Counted from the stretch's first letter, positions 27,085-37,758 are shown. The stretch: DNA of 59,360 nucleotides from Mycobacterium sp. 852002-51961_SCH5331710 (GCF_001665535.1 NZ_LZSQ01000049.1:1-59360); one strand, 5' to 3'. A program made the numbers and translations. The notes: generated by a model not told the origin, from the letters alone.

Positions 27085-30000
27085 ATGACGACTGATACCC
27101 ATGAGGCGCGACTCGAGCGTCGTATTTCCGATTTGTTCGAAACCGATCCGCAGTTCGCCGCCGCACGACCTTCAGAGCAGGTCGCAGAGGCCATCGAAGC
27201 GACCGACCTCTCCATCCCCCAGCTCATCCGAACTATTTTCGACGGCTACGCCGATCGGCCGGCGCTCGGTGAACGCGCCGTCGACTTCGTCACCGATCCG
27301 GGGACCGGACGCACGACAGCCCAACTGCTCCCCCGGTTCGACACCATCACTTATCGCGAGTTGGCAGACCGCGTCCAGGCAGCGGCCGCCGCCTTGGCGG
27401 GAGCCTCGGTAGGCACGGGTGACCGTGTCGCGATCGTCGGGTTCACCAGCATCGACTACACGACCGTCGACATGGCGCTACTGCATCTCGGTGCCGTCTC
27501 CGTGCCTCTGCAGACCAGCGCGGCCATAGCGCAGCTGCAGCCGATCGCCGTCGAGACCGAACCGGTCGCCATGGCGTCGAGTGTGGATTTCCTCGACGAC
27601 GCGGTCGAGGTGATGCTGACCGGCCACCTCCCGCAACACCTGATCGTGTTCGACTACCACCCCGAGGTCGACGACCATCGCGCCGCGCTCGACGCCGCGA
27701 AGACGCGCCTCGGCGAAACCGGTGTTCAGATCGAGACTTTGGACGAAGTGATCGTCCGCGGCCGGGCGCTTCCGGCCACCGCGCCCGCCGACCTCGACGA
27801 CGACGAGCTCGCGCTGTTGATCTACACCTCGGGCAGCACCGGCGCGCCGAAGGGCGCGATGTACCAGCGCAAGATGGTGGCCAACTCGTGGCGCCGGTCG
27901 AGCATGGCGATGTGGGGCGGCGGACAGTCGCTTCCGTCGATCACGTTGAACTTCATGCCGATGAGCCACGTGATGGGCCGCGGCATCCTGTACGCCACTC
28001 TGGGTGCAGGCGGTACCGCGTATTTCGTTGCCAGAAGCGATCTCTCGACGTTCCTCGACGACATCGCGCTGGTGCGTCCCACGCAGCTGAGCTTCGTGCC
28101 GCGCATCTGGGACATGATGTTCCAGCAGTTCCAGAGCGAGGTCGACCGCCGTGCCGCCGACGGTGTGGATCGCTGGGCGGCCGAAACCGATGTGCTCGCC
28201 GATCTGCGACAGAACCTGTTGGGCGGCCGGTTCGTCTCGGCGATGACGGGGTCCGCGCCGATCTCGCCGGAGATGAAGACCTTCGTCGAATCGCTGCTCG
28301 ACCTGCACCTGACCGACGGCTACGGATCCACCGAAGCCGGTGCGGTTTGCGTCGACGGACAGGTGTCGCGGCCGCCGGTCATCGACTACCGGTTGGCCGA
28401 CGTCCCCGATCTCGGGTACTACCACACCGACCGTCCGTATCCGCGCGGCGAACTGCTCGTGAAGTCGGAGACGATGTTCCCCGGCTATTACAAGCGGCCC
28501 GAGATTACCGCGTCGGTGTTCGACGCCGACGGCTACTACAAGACCGGCGACATCGTGGCCGAGGTCGGTCCGGACCAGTTGGTCTATCTCGACCGTCGCA
28601 ACAACGTGCTCAAACTGTCGCAGGGCGAGTTCGTCACGGTCGCCAAACTCGAGGCGGCGTTCGGTACCAGCCCGCTGATCCGCCAGATCTTCGTCTACGG
28701 CAACAGCGCCCGCTCCTACCTGCTCGCGGTGATCGTGCCGACCGACGACGCGCTCGCCCGCTACGACGGCGAGGCCTCGAAGACCGCGATCAGCGAATCC
28801 CTGCAGGACGTCGCGAGAACGGCCAACCTGCAGTCGTATGAGATTCCGCGCGACTTCATCGTCGAGACAACGCCGTTCACGCTCGAGAACGGGCTGCTCA
28901 CGGGTATTCGCAAGCTTGCGCGTCCGAAGCTCAAGGAGCACTACGGCGAACGCTTGGAGGCGCAATACACCGAGCTGGCCGACAGCCAGGCCGCAGAACT
29001 GCGCGCTCTGCGCCAGCACGGTGCCGAGAAGCCGGTCATCGAGACGATCAGCCGGGCCGCCGGCGCCCTGCTGGGCGCGACGGCCGCCGATCTGCAGCCC
29101 GATGCGCATTTCACCGACCTGGGCGGGGATTCGTTGTCCGCGTTGACGTTCGGCAACCTGCTGAACGAGATCTACGACATCGAGGTGCCGGTCGGCGTCA
29201 TCGTCAGCCCGGCGAACGATCTGGCGGCCCTCGCCGCCTACATCGAATCGGCACGCGAACCCGGTTCCAAGAGGCCGACATTCGCGTCGGTGCACGGCCG
29301 GGACGCCACCGAGGTACACGCGAGCGACTTGACGCTGGACAAGTTCCTCGACGACGCCACCCTGACGGCTGCGCCGTCGCTGCCCGGCCCGAGCAGCGAG
29401 GTGCGCACCGTGCTGTTGACCGGCGCGACGGGCTTTTTGGGCCGCTATCTGGCGCTGGAGTGGCTCGAGCGCATGGCAATGGTGGGTGGCAAGGTGATCT
29501 GCCTGGTGCGCGCGAAGGACGATGCGTCGGCGCGCGACCGGCTGGACCGGACGTTCGACTCGGGCGATCCCCGATTGCTGCGTCACTACCGGGAGTTGGC
29601 CGCCGATCATCTCGAGGTCATCGCCGGCGACAAGGGTGAGGCCGATCTCGGCCTCGACCGCCGGACGTGGCAGCGGCTCGCCGACACGGTGGACCTGATC
29701 GTCGACCCGGCCGCGTTGGTCAACCACGTACTGCCCTACAGCCAGCTGTTGGGGCCCAACGCCGTCGGCACCGCCGAACTGATCCGCATCGCGTTGACGA
29801 CGAAGATCAAGCCGTTCGTGTACGTGTCGACGATCGGTGTCGGCGCGGGCATCGCCCCGGGACAATTCACCGAGGACGGCGACATCCGGGTGATCAGCGC
29901 GACGCGCCAGGTCGACGACACCTACGCCAACGGCTACGGCAACAGCAAGTGGGCCGGTGAGGTGCTGCTGCGCGAGGCGCACGACCTGTGCGGGCTGCCG

Positions 30001-30606
30001 GTCGCGGTCTTCCGTTGCGACATGATCCTGGCCGACACCACTTACGCCGGTCAGCTCAACGTGCCGGACATGTTCACGCGGTTGATCCTGAGCCTCGTCG
30101 CGACCGGCATCGCGCCCTTCTCGTTCTACGAGGTCGACGCGGACGGCCACCGCCAACGCGCGCACTACGACGGTCTCCCCGTCGAGTTCATCGCCGACGC
30201 CATCTCGACACTCGGCGCGCAGGTCGGCCACGACGCCGGACCGGGCTTCGAGACGTATCACGTCATGAACCCCTACGACGACGGCATCGGGCTCGACGAG
30301 TTCGTCGACTGGCTGATCGACGCCGGATATCCAGTCGAACGCGTCGGTGACTACGCCACGTGGTTACAGCGGTTCGACACCGCGATCCGCGGGTTGCCCG
30401 AACGACAGCGGCAGGCGTCGCTGCTCCCGCTGCTGCACAACTACCAGCGGCCCGAGACCCCGATCCGGGGTTCGATGGCGCCGACCGATCGGTTCCGCAC
30501 GGCCGTGCAGGACGCGAAGATCGGTCCGGACAAGGACATTCCGCACGTGACGCGTGACGTCATCGTCAAGTACGTCACCGACCTGGAGCTGCTGGGGTTG
30601 CTTTAG
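27085..30606 (+). CDS. car: Carboxylic acid reductase (adenylation, carrier, reductase)
   Basis: The 1173-residue enzyme reduces carboxylic acids to aldehydes using ATP and NADPH. The adenylation domain contains [13 protein letters not shown] (about 248-261), [12 protein letters not shown] and [20 protein letters not shown]. The carrier domain has LGGDSLSAL with the phosphopantetheine Ser at 683, so it needs a phosphopantetheinyl transferase. The reductase domain has the Rossmann motif [10 protein letters not shown] (777-786) and YGNSK with catalytic Y951 and K955. It corresponds to the FadD9/CAR family. ATG 27085 is chosen over TTG 27082, with aaagga upstream. A large inverted repeat follows the stop. 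Confidence 0.95.
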   Translation: MTTDTHEARLERRISDLFETDPQFAAARPSEQVAEAIEATDLSIPQLIRTIFDGYADRPALGERAVDFVTDPGTGRTTAQLLPRFDTITYRELADRVQAAAAALAGASVGTGDRVAIVGFTSIDYTTVDMALLHLGAVSVPLQTSAAIAQLQPIAVETEPVAMASSVDFLDDAVEVMLTGHLPQHLIVFDYHPEVDDHRAALDAAKTRLGETGVQIETLDEVIVRGRALPATAPADLDDDELALLIYTSGSTGAPKGAMYQRKMVANSWRRSSMAMWGGGQSLPSITLNFMPMSHVMGRGILYATLGAGGTAYFVARSDLSTFLDDIALVRPTQLSFVPRIWDMMFQQFQSEVDRRAADGVDRWAAETDVLADLRQNLLGGRFVSAMTGSAPISPEMKTFVESLLDLHLTDGYGSTEAGAVCVDGQVSRPPVIDYRLADVPDLGYYHTDRPYPRGELLVKSETMFPGYYKRPEITASVFDADGYYKTGDIVAEVGPDQLVYLDRRNNVLKLSQGEFVTVAKLEAAFGTSPLIRQIFVYGNSARSYLLAVIVPTDDALARYDGEASKTAISESLQDVARTANLQSYEIPRDFIVETTPFTLENGLLTGIRKLARPKLKEHYGERLEAQYTELADSQAAELRALRQHGAEKPVIETISRAAGALLGATAADLQPDAHFTDLGGDSLSALTFGNLLNEIYDIEVPVGVIVSPANDLAALAAYIESAREPGSKRPTFASVHGRDATEVHASDLTLDKFLDDATLTAAPSLPGPSSEVRTVLLTGATGFLGRYLALEWLERMAMVGGKVICLVRAKDDASARDRLDRTFDSGDPRLLRHYRELAADHLEVIAGDKGEADLGLDRRTWQRLADTVDLIVDPAALVNHVLPYSQLLGPNAVGTAELIRIALTTKIKPFVYVSTIGVGAGIAPGQFTEDGDIRVISATRQVDDTYANGYGNSKWAGEVLLREAHDLCGLPVAVFRCDMILADTTYAGQLNVPDMFTRLILSLVATGIAPFSFYEVDADGHRQRAHYDGLPVEFIADAISTLGAQVGHDAGPGFETYHVMNPYDDGIGLDEFVDWLIDAGYPVERVGDYATWLQRFDTAIRGLPERQRQASLLPLLHNYQRPETPIRGSMAPTDRFRTAVQDAKIGPDKDIPHVTRDVIVKYVTDLELLGLL

Positions 30607-30614
30607 GGCGACGT

Positions 30615-30670
30615 CGAACGTGCGGCCGCTGCGAGATCTCCCCGACAAGACCGCAGTGGCCGCACGTTCG
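30615..30670. terminator. Large 19-bp inverted repeat between convergent genes
   Basis: The arms 30615-30633 (cgaacgtgcggccgctgcg) and 30652-30670 (cgcagtggccgcacgttcg) match at 18 of 19 positions around an 18-base loop. It starts nine bases after the car stop and ends 12 bases before the stop of the opposite DUF1304 gene. It could end both transcripts. It lacks U-tracts and may be a dispersed palindromic element rather than a classical terminator. Confidence 0.65.
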
Positions 30671-30682
30671 GCGCACCCGGCG

Positions 30683-31063
30683 CTACAGCGCCACCGCCAG
30701 GATCAGCAACACGATTGCGATCAGCGGGAAGATCCCCTGTGTCACAGCGGCCCTCGCCTTGTCCGGTGAGGACAGCAACAGCACCAGCGCCGCGGCCAGC
30801 ATCGAGCCGACACCGGCGAAGATCAGCGCGAGGCCGACCCAGCCGAGACCGCCGATGACGATCCCCACGATCGTGATGATGGCCAGAAACAAGTTGTAGA
30901 AACCCTGGTTGAACGCCAACTCCTTGGTGGCCAACGCCTCTTCCTCGGTGAGTCCGAACGTCGCTCTGGTGCGCGGCGACGTCCACGTCAACGACTCCAT
31001 GACCCAGATGTAGATGTGCAGCAGGGCAGCGAGCCCCGCGAAGAACAATCCGGCATAACCCAT
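30683..31063 (-). CDS. DUF1304 membrane protein
   Basis: The 126-residue protein has four membrane helices and the DUF1304 pattern: AGLAALLHIYIWVMESLTW at the start, LATKELAFNQGFYNLFLA in the middle (the conserved NQGxYN motif) and a hydrophobic C-terminus. Function is unknown. The ATG at 31063 shares a base with the stop of the upstream membrane gene, so the two are co-translated. Confidence 0.85.
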   Translation of the reverse strand: MGYAGLFFAGLAALLHIYIWVMESLTWTSPRTRATFGLTEEEALATKELAFNQGFYNLFLAIITIVGIVIGGLGWVGLALIFAGVGSMLAAALVLLLSSPDKARAAVTQGIFPLIAIVLLILAVAL

Positions 31064-31701
31064 CACACGCCCACGCTTTCCACTCGAACCACCGGCGGTA
31101 TCGCCAACATGACCAGGCCGATCAGCGCCATCCAAACCACCACGGCGTACGCACCGGGCAGCCCGATCCAGGTGTGCAGCAGTGCAGGCACGCCGAGCAC
31201 CGCAAGCGCCGCCGACCACTTCGGCAGCACACCGGTGCGCCAGACGATGTAGGCGGTGGCGAATATCAGTGCGGCCGAGCCGATGTGGCTGTAGTGATAG
31301 AGCCACACCGCCAGGCCGAGGAACGGCTGCGAGTAGGACGTCACGGTGAGATCGTCGAACCGCACGATGGCCGCCGGAATCGCGACCTCGGCGGCCAGCC
31401 CGGCCGCGGTCAGCGCGAGGAAAATCGCACCGCCCAGCGCCGCGGTGTACACCGCGCCGGTGGGCCCGGCCGCCGACCGCAATACCGATACGAGCACCCC
31501 GACGAATAGCAGGCCGAAAAACAGATGCAGCAGCGGCAGGGCGCCGTTCAGGGTGAGAAACGTTGCCGCATGGTCGAAATAAGCGTCCACTCCGCCGGCG
31601 TCTTGCGGCGTCTCGGGTGAGCCGACCAGATACGCCGGCACGATCACACCTGCGGAGGCCACGCCGAGCAAGCCGCCCAGCCTGATCGTGCCGCTGCCCA
31701 T
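31063..31701 (-). CDS. Membrane protein of unknown function, about six helices
   Basis: I do not recognise this 212-residue protein. It has about six hydrophobic helices and a soluble loop (LVGSPETPQDAGGVDAYFDHAA). The segment YHYSHIGSAALIFATAYIVWRTGVLPKWSAALAVLGV resembles DUF4386-type small-metabolite-like membrane proteins, without certainty. Its stop overlaps the DUF1304 start by one base. It lies 10 bases downstream of the ruvB stop on the same strand and may be the tail of the ruvCAB transcript. Confidence 0.6.
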   Translation of the reverse strand: MGSGTIRLGGLLGVASAGVIVPAYLVGSPETPQDAGGVDAYFDHAATFLTLNGALPLLHLFFGLLFVGVLVSVLRSAAGPTGAVYTAALGGAIFLALTAAGLAAEVAIPAAIVRFDDLTVTSYSQPFLGLAVWLYHYSHIGSAALIFATAYIVWRTGVLPKWSAALAVLGVPALLHTWIGLPGAYAVVVWMALIGLVMLAIPPVVRVESVGV

Positions 31702-31711
31702 CTCGTCCTCC

Positions 31712-32776
31712 TCAGTCGAAAAGACCCGCCTGTCCCAGACCCGTCACTCCGCTCGGCGGGGTCAGGCCGAGATGTGTCCACGCCTGTGCGGTGGCCACAC
31801 GTCCGCGTGGTGTGCGCGCGATCATCCCGGCGCGCACGAGGAACGGCTCGCACACCTCTTCCACCGTCGTCGCCTCCTCGCCGACCGCAACCGCGAGAGT
31901 GGACACGCCGACCGGTCCCCCGCCGAAACTGCGTGTCAGCGCGGACAATACGGCGCGGTCGAGCCGGTCGAGGCCGAGCTCGTCGACGTCGTAGACCTCC
32001 AGCGCCGCCTTGGCGATATCGCGGGTGATCACGCCGTCGGCACGCACCTCGGCGTAGTCGCGGACCCGGCGCAGCAGCCGGTTGGCGATGCGCGGCGTGC
32101 CCCGCGAGCGGCGCGCGATCTCGGCGCCCGCGTCGGCGCCCAACTCGATGCCGAGGATGCCCGCCGAACGCGACAGCACCCGCTCGAGTTCGGAGGGTTC
32201 GTAGAAGTCCATGTGGGCGGTGAACCCGAACCGGTCGCGCAATGGGCCGGTCAGTGCGCCCGAGCGGGTGGTGGCCCCGACGAGGGTGAACGGGGCGACG
32301 TCGAGCGGAATCGAGGTGGCGCCGGGGCCCTTGCCGACGACGACGTCGACGCGGAAGTCCTCCATCGCCAGGTACAACATCTCCTCCGCCGGGCGGGCGA
32401 TGCGGTGGATTTCGTCGATGAACAGCACATCGTGCTCGACGAGGTTCGACAGCATCGCGGCGAGGTCGCCGGCACGCTCGAGCGCCGGACCGGAGGTGAC
32501 CCGCAGCGAGGACCCGAGTTCGGCGGCGATGATCATCGCCAACGACGTCTTACCCAGCCCGGGCGGGCCCGAGAGCAGGATGTGGTCCGGTGTGCCGCCG
32601 CGGTTCTTGGCGCCCTCGATGACCAGTTGCAACTGCTCACGAACCCGCGGTTGGCCGATGAACTCCCCCAGCGACCGGGGCCGCAGACTCGCGTCGATGT
32701 CGCCCTCGCCGACCGTCAGCGCGGGAGAGACCTCACGCTGTTCGGCCTCGTCTTCGTCGTCGGTGAACCGGCTCAT
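31712..32776 (-). CDS. ruvB: Holliday junction DNA helicase RuvB
   Basis: The 354-residue AAA+ motor has Walker [10 protein letters not shown] at residues 70-78, Walker [12 protein letters not shown], sensor and arginine-finger region [21 protein letters not shown], and the C-terminal winged-helix domain ending [16 protein letters not shown]. It drives branch migration of Holliday junctions with RuvA. The ATG overlaps the ruvA stop by four bases. The set is under the SOS box upstream of ruvC. Confidence 0.97.
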   Translation of the reverse strand: MSRFTDDEDEAEQREVSPALTVGEGDIDASLRPRSLGEFIGQPRVREQLQLVIEGAKNRGGTPDHILLSGPPGLGKTSLAMIIAAELGSSLRVTSGPALERAGDLAAMLSNLVEHDVLFIDEIHRIARPAEEMLYLAMEDFRVDVVVGKGPGATSIPLDVAPFTLVGATTRSGALTGPLRDRFGFTAHMDFYEPSELERVLSRSAGILGIELGADAGAEIARRSRGTPRIANRLLRRVRDYAEVRADGVITRDIAKAALEVYDVDELGLDRLDRAVLSALTRSFGGGPVGVSTLAVAVGEEATTVEEVCEPFLVRAGMIARTPRGRVATAQAWTHLGLTPPSGVTGLGQAGLFD

Positions 32777-33360
32777 TTGTTACCCAGCATGGACAGCGCC
32801 GCCCGCAGCGCGGTCGACTGGTTGGCCTCGGGGTCGTTGGCCAGCACCTTGTCGGTGGCCTCCTCGGCCTGTTTGGCCGCGAACCCGAGCCCGATGAGCG
32901 CCTCGACGACCGGACCGCGCACCGCGTGCCCGCTCGCCGTCGCGGCGCCGGACGATGAAGCGATGCCGACCTTGTCGCGCAGGCTCAGCGCCATCAGCTC
33001 GGCGGTCTTCTTCCCCACCTTCGGGATGCGGGTCAGCGCGGTGATGTCGCCGTCGCCGATGGCCTGACGAAGGGTCGGTCCGTCGTACATCGCCAGCGCC
33101 CCGAGCGCGATGCTGGGCCCTATTCCTGACACCCCGAGCAGCGTGAGGAACAGGTCGCGGGCGTCGCCGTCGGCGAAGCCGTAGAGCGTCTGGGAGTCTT
33201 CGCGGACAATCATCGCGGTGATCAACCGGGCCTCGGCACCGCGGCGCAACGTGGCCAGCGTCGACGGCGTGGCCATCACCTTGTAGCCGACCCCGCCCGC
33301 TTCGATCACGACGTGGTCGAGTGCGATGTCGAGAACCTCACCACGAACCGATGCGATCAT
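32773..33360 (-). CDS. ruvA: Holliday junction branch migration protein RuvA
   Basis: The 195-residue protein has the N-terminal OB fold ([26 protein letters not shown]), two helix-hairpin-helix motifs ([13 protein letters not shown] and [15 protein letters not shown]) and the C-terminal RuvB-contacting domain ([18 protein letters not shown]). It grips the Holliday junction as a tetramer. ATG 33360 forms an ATGA overlap with the ruvC stop, which rules out the longer upstream frame. Confidence 0.97.
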   Translation of the reverse strand: MIASVRGEVLDIALDHVVIEAGGVGYKVMATPSTLATLRRGAEARLITAMIVREDSQTLYGFADGDARDLFLTLLGVSGIGPSIALGALAMYDGPTLRQAIGDGDITALTRIPKVGKKTAELMALSLRDKVGIASSSGAATASGHAVRGPVVEALIGLGFAAKQAEEATDKVLANDPEANQSTALRAALSMLGNK

Positions 33361-33923
33361 CGTGCCGCCTTCGCTTTCGCCTTGAGCGTCGCCTTGTACT
33401 TGCGTTGTTGTTCGGCGGCCAGCGCCTCGGCCGCCGCCATCCGGGCGATCATCGGTGCGCGCCAACAATGGCAGATCGCCAACGCCAGCGCATCGGCGGC
33501 GTCGGCCGGCGTCGGCTTGGTCTGCAGCGCAAGGATTCTGGTCACCATCGCAGTCACCTGGGCCTTGTCGGCGTTGCCGTTGCCGGTGACCGCGGCCTTC
33601 ACCTCGCTGGGGGTGTGGAAATGCACGTCGATGCCGCGGCGGGCGGCCGCGAGCGCGATGACCCCGCCGGCCTGGGCCGTGCCCATCACGGTGGAGACGT
33701 TCTGCTGGGAGAACACCCGCTCGATCGCGATCACATCGGGCTTGTGGGTGTCCATCCAGTATTCGACGGCGTCACTGATCACCAGTAGACGCCGGTGCAG
33801 CGGATCGCCGGACGGAGTGCGGACCACGTCGACGTCGAGCGCGGTGACCTGGCGACCCGCGCCGCCCTCGATGAGGGACAGTCCGCAGCGCGTCAACCCG
33901 GGGTCGACTCCCATCACCCGCAC
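33357..33923 (-). CDS. ruvC: Holliday junction resolvase RuvC
   Basis: The 188-residue endonuclease begins [16 protein letters not shown], which holds the first catalytic Asp, and has the second acidic residue in [13 protein letters not shown] and late acidic residues in [14 protein letters not shown]. It cuts Holliday junctions. GTG 33923 is chosen because a longer frame would start inside the SOS box at 33937-33952, and AGAAGG sits just upstream of 33923. It leads the ruvC-ruvA-ruvB operon, whose junctions are both ATGA overlaps. Confidence 0.95.
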   Translation of the reverse strand: MRVMGVDPGLTRCGLSLIEGGAGRQVTALDVDVVRTPSGDPLHRRLLVISDAVEYWMDTHKPDVIAIERVFSQQNVSTVMGTAQAGGVIALAAARRGIDVHFHTPSEVKAAVTGNGNADKAQVTAMVTRILALQTKPTPADAADALALAICHCWRAPMIARMAAAEALAAEQQRKYKATLKAKAKAAR

Positions 33924-33936
33924 GTCCGGCCCTTCT

Positions 33937-33952
33937 GTGAACACTTGTTCGA
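33937..33952 (-). promoter_or_regulatory. SOS (LexA) box upstream of ruvCAB
   Basis: On the minus strand the site reads TCGAACAAGTGTTCAC, matching the mycobacterial consensus TCGAAC-N4-GTTCGA except for the last two bases. It ends 13 bases before the ruvC start. LexA control of ruvC is established in M. tuberculosis. Binding here is inferred. Confidence 0.8.
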
Positions 33953-33997
33953 GAGCTTAGCCGCCCGACGGGGCAGGATCCGGCAGGACACGCCCGC

Positions 33998-34306
33998 TCA
34001 GATCACGAACTGACCGCCGCGCCCGCCCGCGGCGATCTGCACCGCGATCTCGTTGATGCGACCCTTCGACCTGTTCCATCCGCGCACCAGTTCGCGGCCC
34101 ACCTGATGCCCGCCGCGTTCGATGGTGATCACCCAGCGCACCCCACAGAACTTGGCGAGCAGCCAGAACGGCCACAGCACAACGAACAGCGCGCCGACGA
34201 GGATCTCCAGCCAACCGAATGTGAGATCGAGCGCGTCGCCCGGAAACGGCCACCACCGCCTGGTGATCTGCCACTCGGTGCCGCCTGTGTCGCGTACCAC
34301 TGCCAC
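33998..34306 (-). CDS. Small membrane-associated protein A flanking MscS
   Basis: The 102-residue product is of unknown function. Its pattern is RRWWPF near the start, one long hydrophobic segment (LEILVGALFVVLWPFWLLAKF), then GVRWVITIERGGHQVGREL and VRGWNRSKGRINEIAVQI. The gene at 35670-35993 encodes the same pattern, so the two are paralogues on either side of a MscS channel gene. GTG 34306 is chosen by alignment with that paralogue; an upstream frame to 34462 would overlap the mscS start. The two genes both point left. Confidence 0.68.
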   Translation of the reverse strand: MAVVRDTGGTEWQITRRWWPFPGDALDLTFGWLEILVGALFVVLWPFWLLAKFCGVRWVITIERGGHQVGRELVRGWNRSKGRINEIAVQIAAGGRGGQFVI

Positions 34307-34431
34307 GCGCCAATTGTGCTTGTGGGACGGCAGAATCCGCGTCCGACGCCCCGAAGCCGATGTTTCCCACGGCGGCAACACGGCTACGCGACGGTGGACC
34401 TGATCCCGATTCGTGGAGTGACCCCATCCCC

Positions 34432-35661
34432 ATGCCGGACGAGACCGAACTGCAGACCGCAACCAATATTGCCGTCACCATCGCGTGGGCGGCCGGGGCT
34501 ATCGCCGCCGTGTACGTGTTCGGGGTGGTGGTGACCTGGTTGATGGCGCGCATCAGTCGCCGCAGCGCCCTGCTCAAGGACATCGAGGTGCTCACCCGCA
34601 AGCCGGTGCGCATGCTGTTGATGGTGATCGCGGCGTCGGTCGCGGTCCGGCGGACGTCGGGCACCGCGGACTCGTGGCGCGGCTGGGTCGACCACTGGCT
34701 GCTCATCCTGATGATCGTGTCGATCACCTGGCTGGTCACCGGGCTGGTCCGCGTCGCCGAGAGGCGCATGATCGCGCGCTACGGCGGCGGCGGTGAGGAG
34801 ATCTCGGACGCCGACCGGCTGTGGCGGCGGGTGCGCACACAGGTCACGGTGCTGCGCCGGCTCGCGATCGCGATCATCGTCGTCCTCGGCGGCGCCGCGA
34901 TCCTCATGACGTTCCCGTCGTTCTCCGACATCGGCACCACCGTGTTCGCCTCCGCCGGTGTGCTGTCGGTGGTCGCCGGCCTGGCCGCCCAGACGTCGCT
35001 GGGTGCGGTCTTCGCCGGAATGCAGATCGCGTTCTCCGGCGCAATCCGTGTGGGCGACATCGTCCAGCTCGAGAGCGGACAGTGGTGGGGCCGGATCGAG
35101 GAGATCACGCTGACGTACGTTGTCGTCCGCATCTGGGACGAGCGTCGGCTGGTGCTGCCGTCGAGCTACTTCACCACCGAGCCGTTCGAGAACTGGACGC
35201 GTAGTGCCACCGAGATCATGGGCACGGTCGAGTTCGACGTCGACTTCAACGTCCCGATCAACGACATGCGCACCGAGTTGGACCGGCTGCTGGCCGAAAA
35301 CGAGCTCTGGGACGGGCGCCGCGGGGTCCTGCAGGTGACCGACGCGGTCGGCGGTGTGGTCCGCGTGCGCGTCGTGGTCAGCGCCCACAACGCCGGCGCG
35401 CTGTACGACCTGCAGTGCGCCGTCCGCGAGGGACTGGTCGCGTGGGTGCAGCGCACCGGCGGCGTGGTGCCGATTCAGCGCATCCAACCCGCCGAGCCGG
35501 CACCGGAACCGCAGGCGCGGCGCGAGGTCGCGAGCGAGACCAAACGCGTCGCCGCGGGCATGTTCTCGGGCAGCCCGGAGGCGGAGGAACGCGCGAAGGC
35601 GTTCGACCACACCATCGACTGCGAGGACGACGAGCTCGTGCGGAGCAACGGCCGGGGCTGA
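34432..35661 (+). CDS. MscS-family mechanosensitive ion channel
   Basis: The 409-residue protein has four N-terminal transmembrane helices (about 12-38, 58-75, 88-108 and 143-160), then the pore helix region ASAGVLSVVAGLAAQTSLGAVFAGMQIAFSGAI (about 172-204). The cytosolic beta domain reads RVGDIVQLESGQWWGRIEEITLTYVVVRIWDERRLVLP, with the conserved PSSYF and NWTRS. It should release solutes on osmotic down-shock. The C-terminal tail is acidic and Arg-rich. ATG 34432 is chosen because the in-frame upstream sequence belongs to the divergent gene. Related small membrane genes lie on both sides. Confidence 0.88.
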   Translation: MPDETELQTATNIAVTIAWAAGAIAAVYVFGVVVTWLMARISRRSALLKDIEVLTRKPVRMLLMVIAASVAVRRTSGTADSWRGWVDHWLLILMIVSITWLVTGLVRVAERRMIARYGGGGEEISDADRLWRRVRTQVTVLRRLAIAIIVVLGGAAILMTFPSFSDIGTTVFASAGVLSVVAGLAAQTSLGAVFAGMQIAFSGAIRVGDIVQLESGQWWGRIEEITLTYVVVRIWDERRLVLPSSYFTTEPFENWTRSATEIMGTVEFDVDFNVPINDMRTELDRLLAENELWDGRRGVLQVTDAVGGVVRVRVVVSAHNAGALYDLQCAVREGLVAWVQRTGGVVPIQRIQPAEPAPEPQARREVASETKRVAAGMFSGSPEAEERAKAFDHTIDCEDDELVRSNGRG

Positions 35662-35669
35662 GCCGCGCG

Positions 35670-35993
35670 TCAGGAGGCCGCCGGCTCCTCGACGGGGTAC
35701 GTACCGGCCTGCACCGACGCCGCGATCTCGTAAACGCGTTCGCCGGAGCGGCGCCAGCCGCGCACGCGTTCGCGGCCGATCCGCTCGCCGCCGCGTTCGA
35801 TCACGACCGTCCACGAAACGCCCAGCCACTTCAGCAGCAGCCAAACCGGCCACATCAGCATGAACGGCAGCATGAGCAGGAAGAGGAACGCGTCGAGGGT
35901 CTCGAATCCGGTCTGCCACGGCAGGGTTCGCCACCACCAGCGCCGCACCGTCACCGTCTCCCCCTCCGGATCGGTCACCGTCACCCTGGCCAT
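35670..35993 (-). CDS. Small membrane-associated protein B flanking MscS
   Basis: The 107-residue product is a paralogue of protein A (33998-34306). It shares RRWWWRTLPW near the start, a long hydrophobic segment (AFLFLLMLPFMLMWPVWLLLKWLGV) and WTVVIERGGERIGRERVRGW followed by RRSGERVYEIAASV. It begins with a small beta-like head (MARVTVTDPEGETVTV). It converges on mscS with eight bases between stops. No known family was recognised. Confidence 0.7.
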   Translation of the reverse strand: MARVTVTDPEGETVTVRRWWWRTLPWQTGFETLDAFLFLLMLPFMLMWPVWLLLKWLGVSWTVVIERGGERIGRERVRGWRRSGERVYEIAASVQAGTYPVEEPAAS

Positions 35994-36036
35994 GTCGCGG
36001 TCTCCGCTCTTTCGTGGTCGTCCCGATAATGGGCCG

Positions 36037-36438
36037 ATGACGTTCGTCGGGCCGGCCGAAGACAGACAGCTCATCCGTGAGCGCCTCGAAATCTACAGCG
36101 ATGCGGTCACCCGCAAGGACCTCGACGCGTACCTGGCGTGCTGGACCGAGGATGGCCGCAGGACGGGCTCGGGCGGCGAGTGTCACGGCAAGAGCGAACT
36201 GCGCGACCACTGGCACGGCATCTTCGCGGCCATCGAGCAGATGGCGTTCTTCACCCAGATGGCGTCGGTGACCGTGCGCGGCGACCGCGCGGACGCACGC
36301 TCCTACTGCCTGGAGTTCATGCGCGCGCGCGACCAGCCGGTGCGCCAGCTGGTCGGCGAGTATGTCGACGAACTCGTACGCGTCGACGGGAACTGGCTGT
36401 TCGCCTCCCGCCACTACCGCGTGGCGCTGCCGCTCTAG
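36037..36438 (+). CDS. SnoaL-like (NTF2-fold) protein
   Basis: The 133-residue protein has the NTF2-like/SnoaL-like pattern: [28 protein letters not shown] (helix with acidic residues), [11 protein letters not shown] and a beta-sheet end [26 protein letters not shown]. The fold covers isomerases, cyclases and ring hydroxylases, so no specific activity is claimed. The stop overlaps the convergent yebC stop. Confidence 0.75.
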   Translation: MTFVGPAEDRQLIRERLEIYSDAVTRKDLDAYLACWTEDGRRTGSGGECHGKSELRDHWHGIFAAIEQMAFFTQMASVTVRGDRADARSYCLEFMRARDQPVRQLVGEYVDELVRVDGNWLFASRHYRVALPL

Positions 36439-37193
36439 TCCTCGTTGTCGAGTTCGGCCGCGACATCGTCGGAGATGTCGATGTTGGTGTAGACGTCCTG
36501 GACGTCGTCGAGGTCTTCGAGCGCGTCGACCAGCTTCATGATCTTGCGCGCGCCGTCGGCATCCAGCGGTACCGACACCGACGGCTCGAAGCCGGCCTCG
36601 GCGGACTCGTAGTCGATGCCGGCGTCCTGCAGTGCGGTGCGCACCGCGACGAGATCGGTTGGCTCGCAGAGGATCTCGAAGGAGTCGCCGAGGTCGTTGA
36701 CGTCCTCGGCGCCGGCCTCGAGCACCGCCATCAGCACGTCGTCCTCGGTGAGGCCGTTCTTGTCGAGGGTGATGACGCCCTTGCGGGAAAAGAGGTAGGA
36801 CACCGAACCGGGGTCGGCCATGTTGCCGCCGTTGCGGGTCATCGCGACGCGGACCTCACCGGCCGCGCGGTTGCGGTTGTCGGTCAGGCATTCGATCAGC
36901 ACCGCGACACCGTTGGGGCCGTAGCCCTCGTAGGTGATGTTCTGATACTCGGCGCCGCCGGCTTCCTCACCGCTGCCGCGCTTGCGGGCCCGCTCGATGT
37001 TGTCGTTGGGCACCGACGACTTCTTGGCCTTCTGGATCGCGTCGTACAGCGTCGGGTTGCCCGCGGGGTCGCCGCCGCCGGTCCGCGCGGCGACCTCGAT
37101 GTTCTTGATCAATTTGGCGAACATCTTGCCGCGGCGGGCGTCGATGACCGCTTTCTTGTGCTTGGTGGTGGCCCACTTGGAATGGCCGCTCAT
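36435..37193 (-). CDS. YebC/PmpR family regulator (TACO1-like)
   Basis: The 252-residue protein begins [19 protein letters not shown], the family signature, and continues with [22 protein letters not shown] and [19 protein letters not shown]. YebC-type proteins act on transcription or, as shown more recently, on translation of difficult sequences. Mycobacterial Rv2603c is the counterpart at this place. ATG 37193 is fixed by the conserved N-terminus. Confidence 0.93.
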   Translation of the reverse strand: MSGHSKWATTKHKKAVIDARRGKMFAKLIKNIEVAARTGGGDPAGNPTLYDAIQKAKKSSVPNDNIERARKRGSGEEAGGAEYQNITYEGYGPNGVAVLIECLTDNRNRAAGEVRVAMTRNGGNMADPGSVSYLFSRKGVITLDKNGLTEDDVLMAVLEAGAEDVNDLGDSFEILCEPTDLVAVRTALQDAGIDYESAEAGFEPSVSVPLDADGARKIMKLVDALEDLDDVQDVYTNIDISDDVAAELDNED

Positions 37194-37276
37194 GCAGGTA
37201 GTACCTCTCCGTGCGCTTTCGTGCGCCACGTTCGTGCGCTGAGTCCGCCCGACGAGTCTACGTGGATGTTTGCGCC

Positions 37277-37750
37277 CTACCGAACCGCGTCGGGCGACGT
37301 CAGCGCGATGACGCGGTACCCGACGGCGGCCGGCCAGCCGATGTGGCCGTGCACGTGCACCTGCAGCCACGTCGGTGCGCCGGACGGGTCGTCGGTGAAC
37401 GTCGCGGCCGCGTCGACGACAGCGCCCGTCTCGCCGGAGGCCGCCAGGACGACCGAGACGGACAACGTCGGAGTGCCGAGCGCGGCCCGGTCGTACGGGA
37501 GGCTGTCCGGGATGAAGAACGACGCCGAGAAGTTCGGCGACCGGATGCCCCTGGGCGCATTGGGTGCTCGGCGCAGCGCCAGGCCGGACACGATCGGTTT
37601 GCCGTCGAACCAGGCGGTTCCGGTGTACTCGGTGCGCCGTGCGTCCGCGCCGTTCGAGAGCTTGACCAGGGTATCGATGCGCGGTTGCGGTTCGACTTCG
37701 ACCATCGTCATCGCGGCGTTCCGTCCTACCGACGCTGTTAGGTCTGCCAC
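37277..37750 (-). CDS. Conserved hypothetical protein
   Basis: I do not recognise this 157-residue protein. It is soluble and beta-rich ([41 protein letters not shown]) and has no signal peptide. Start GTG 37750 fits the divergent promoter region; ATG at codon 14 is an alternative. It is divergent from the acyl-CoA dehydrogenase gene and shares its palindromic promoter region, so co-regulation is likely. Confidence 0.6.
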   Translation of the reverse strand: MADLTASVGRNAAMTMVEVEPQPRIDTLVKLSNGADARRTEYTGTAWFDGKPIVSGLALRRAPNAPRGIRSPNFSASFFIPDSLPYDRAALGTPTLSVSVVLAASGETGAVVDAAATFTDDPSGAPTWLQVHVHGHIGWPAAVGYRVIALTSPDAVR

Positions 37751-37758
37751 AATACTTC

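Noticed and set aside
27478..30261. A 927-residue minus-strand open frame opposite car
   Set aside because: It is antisense to a textbook carboxylic acid reductase and has no domain of its own.
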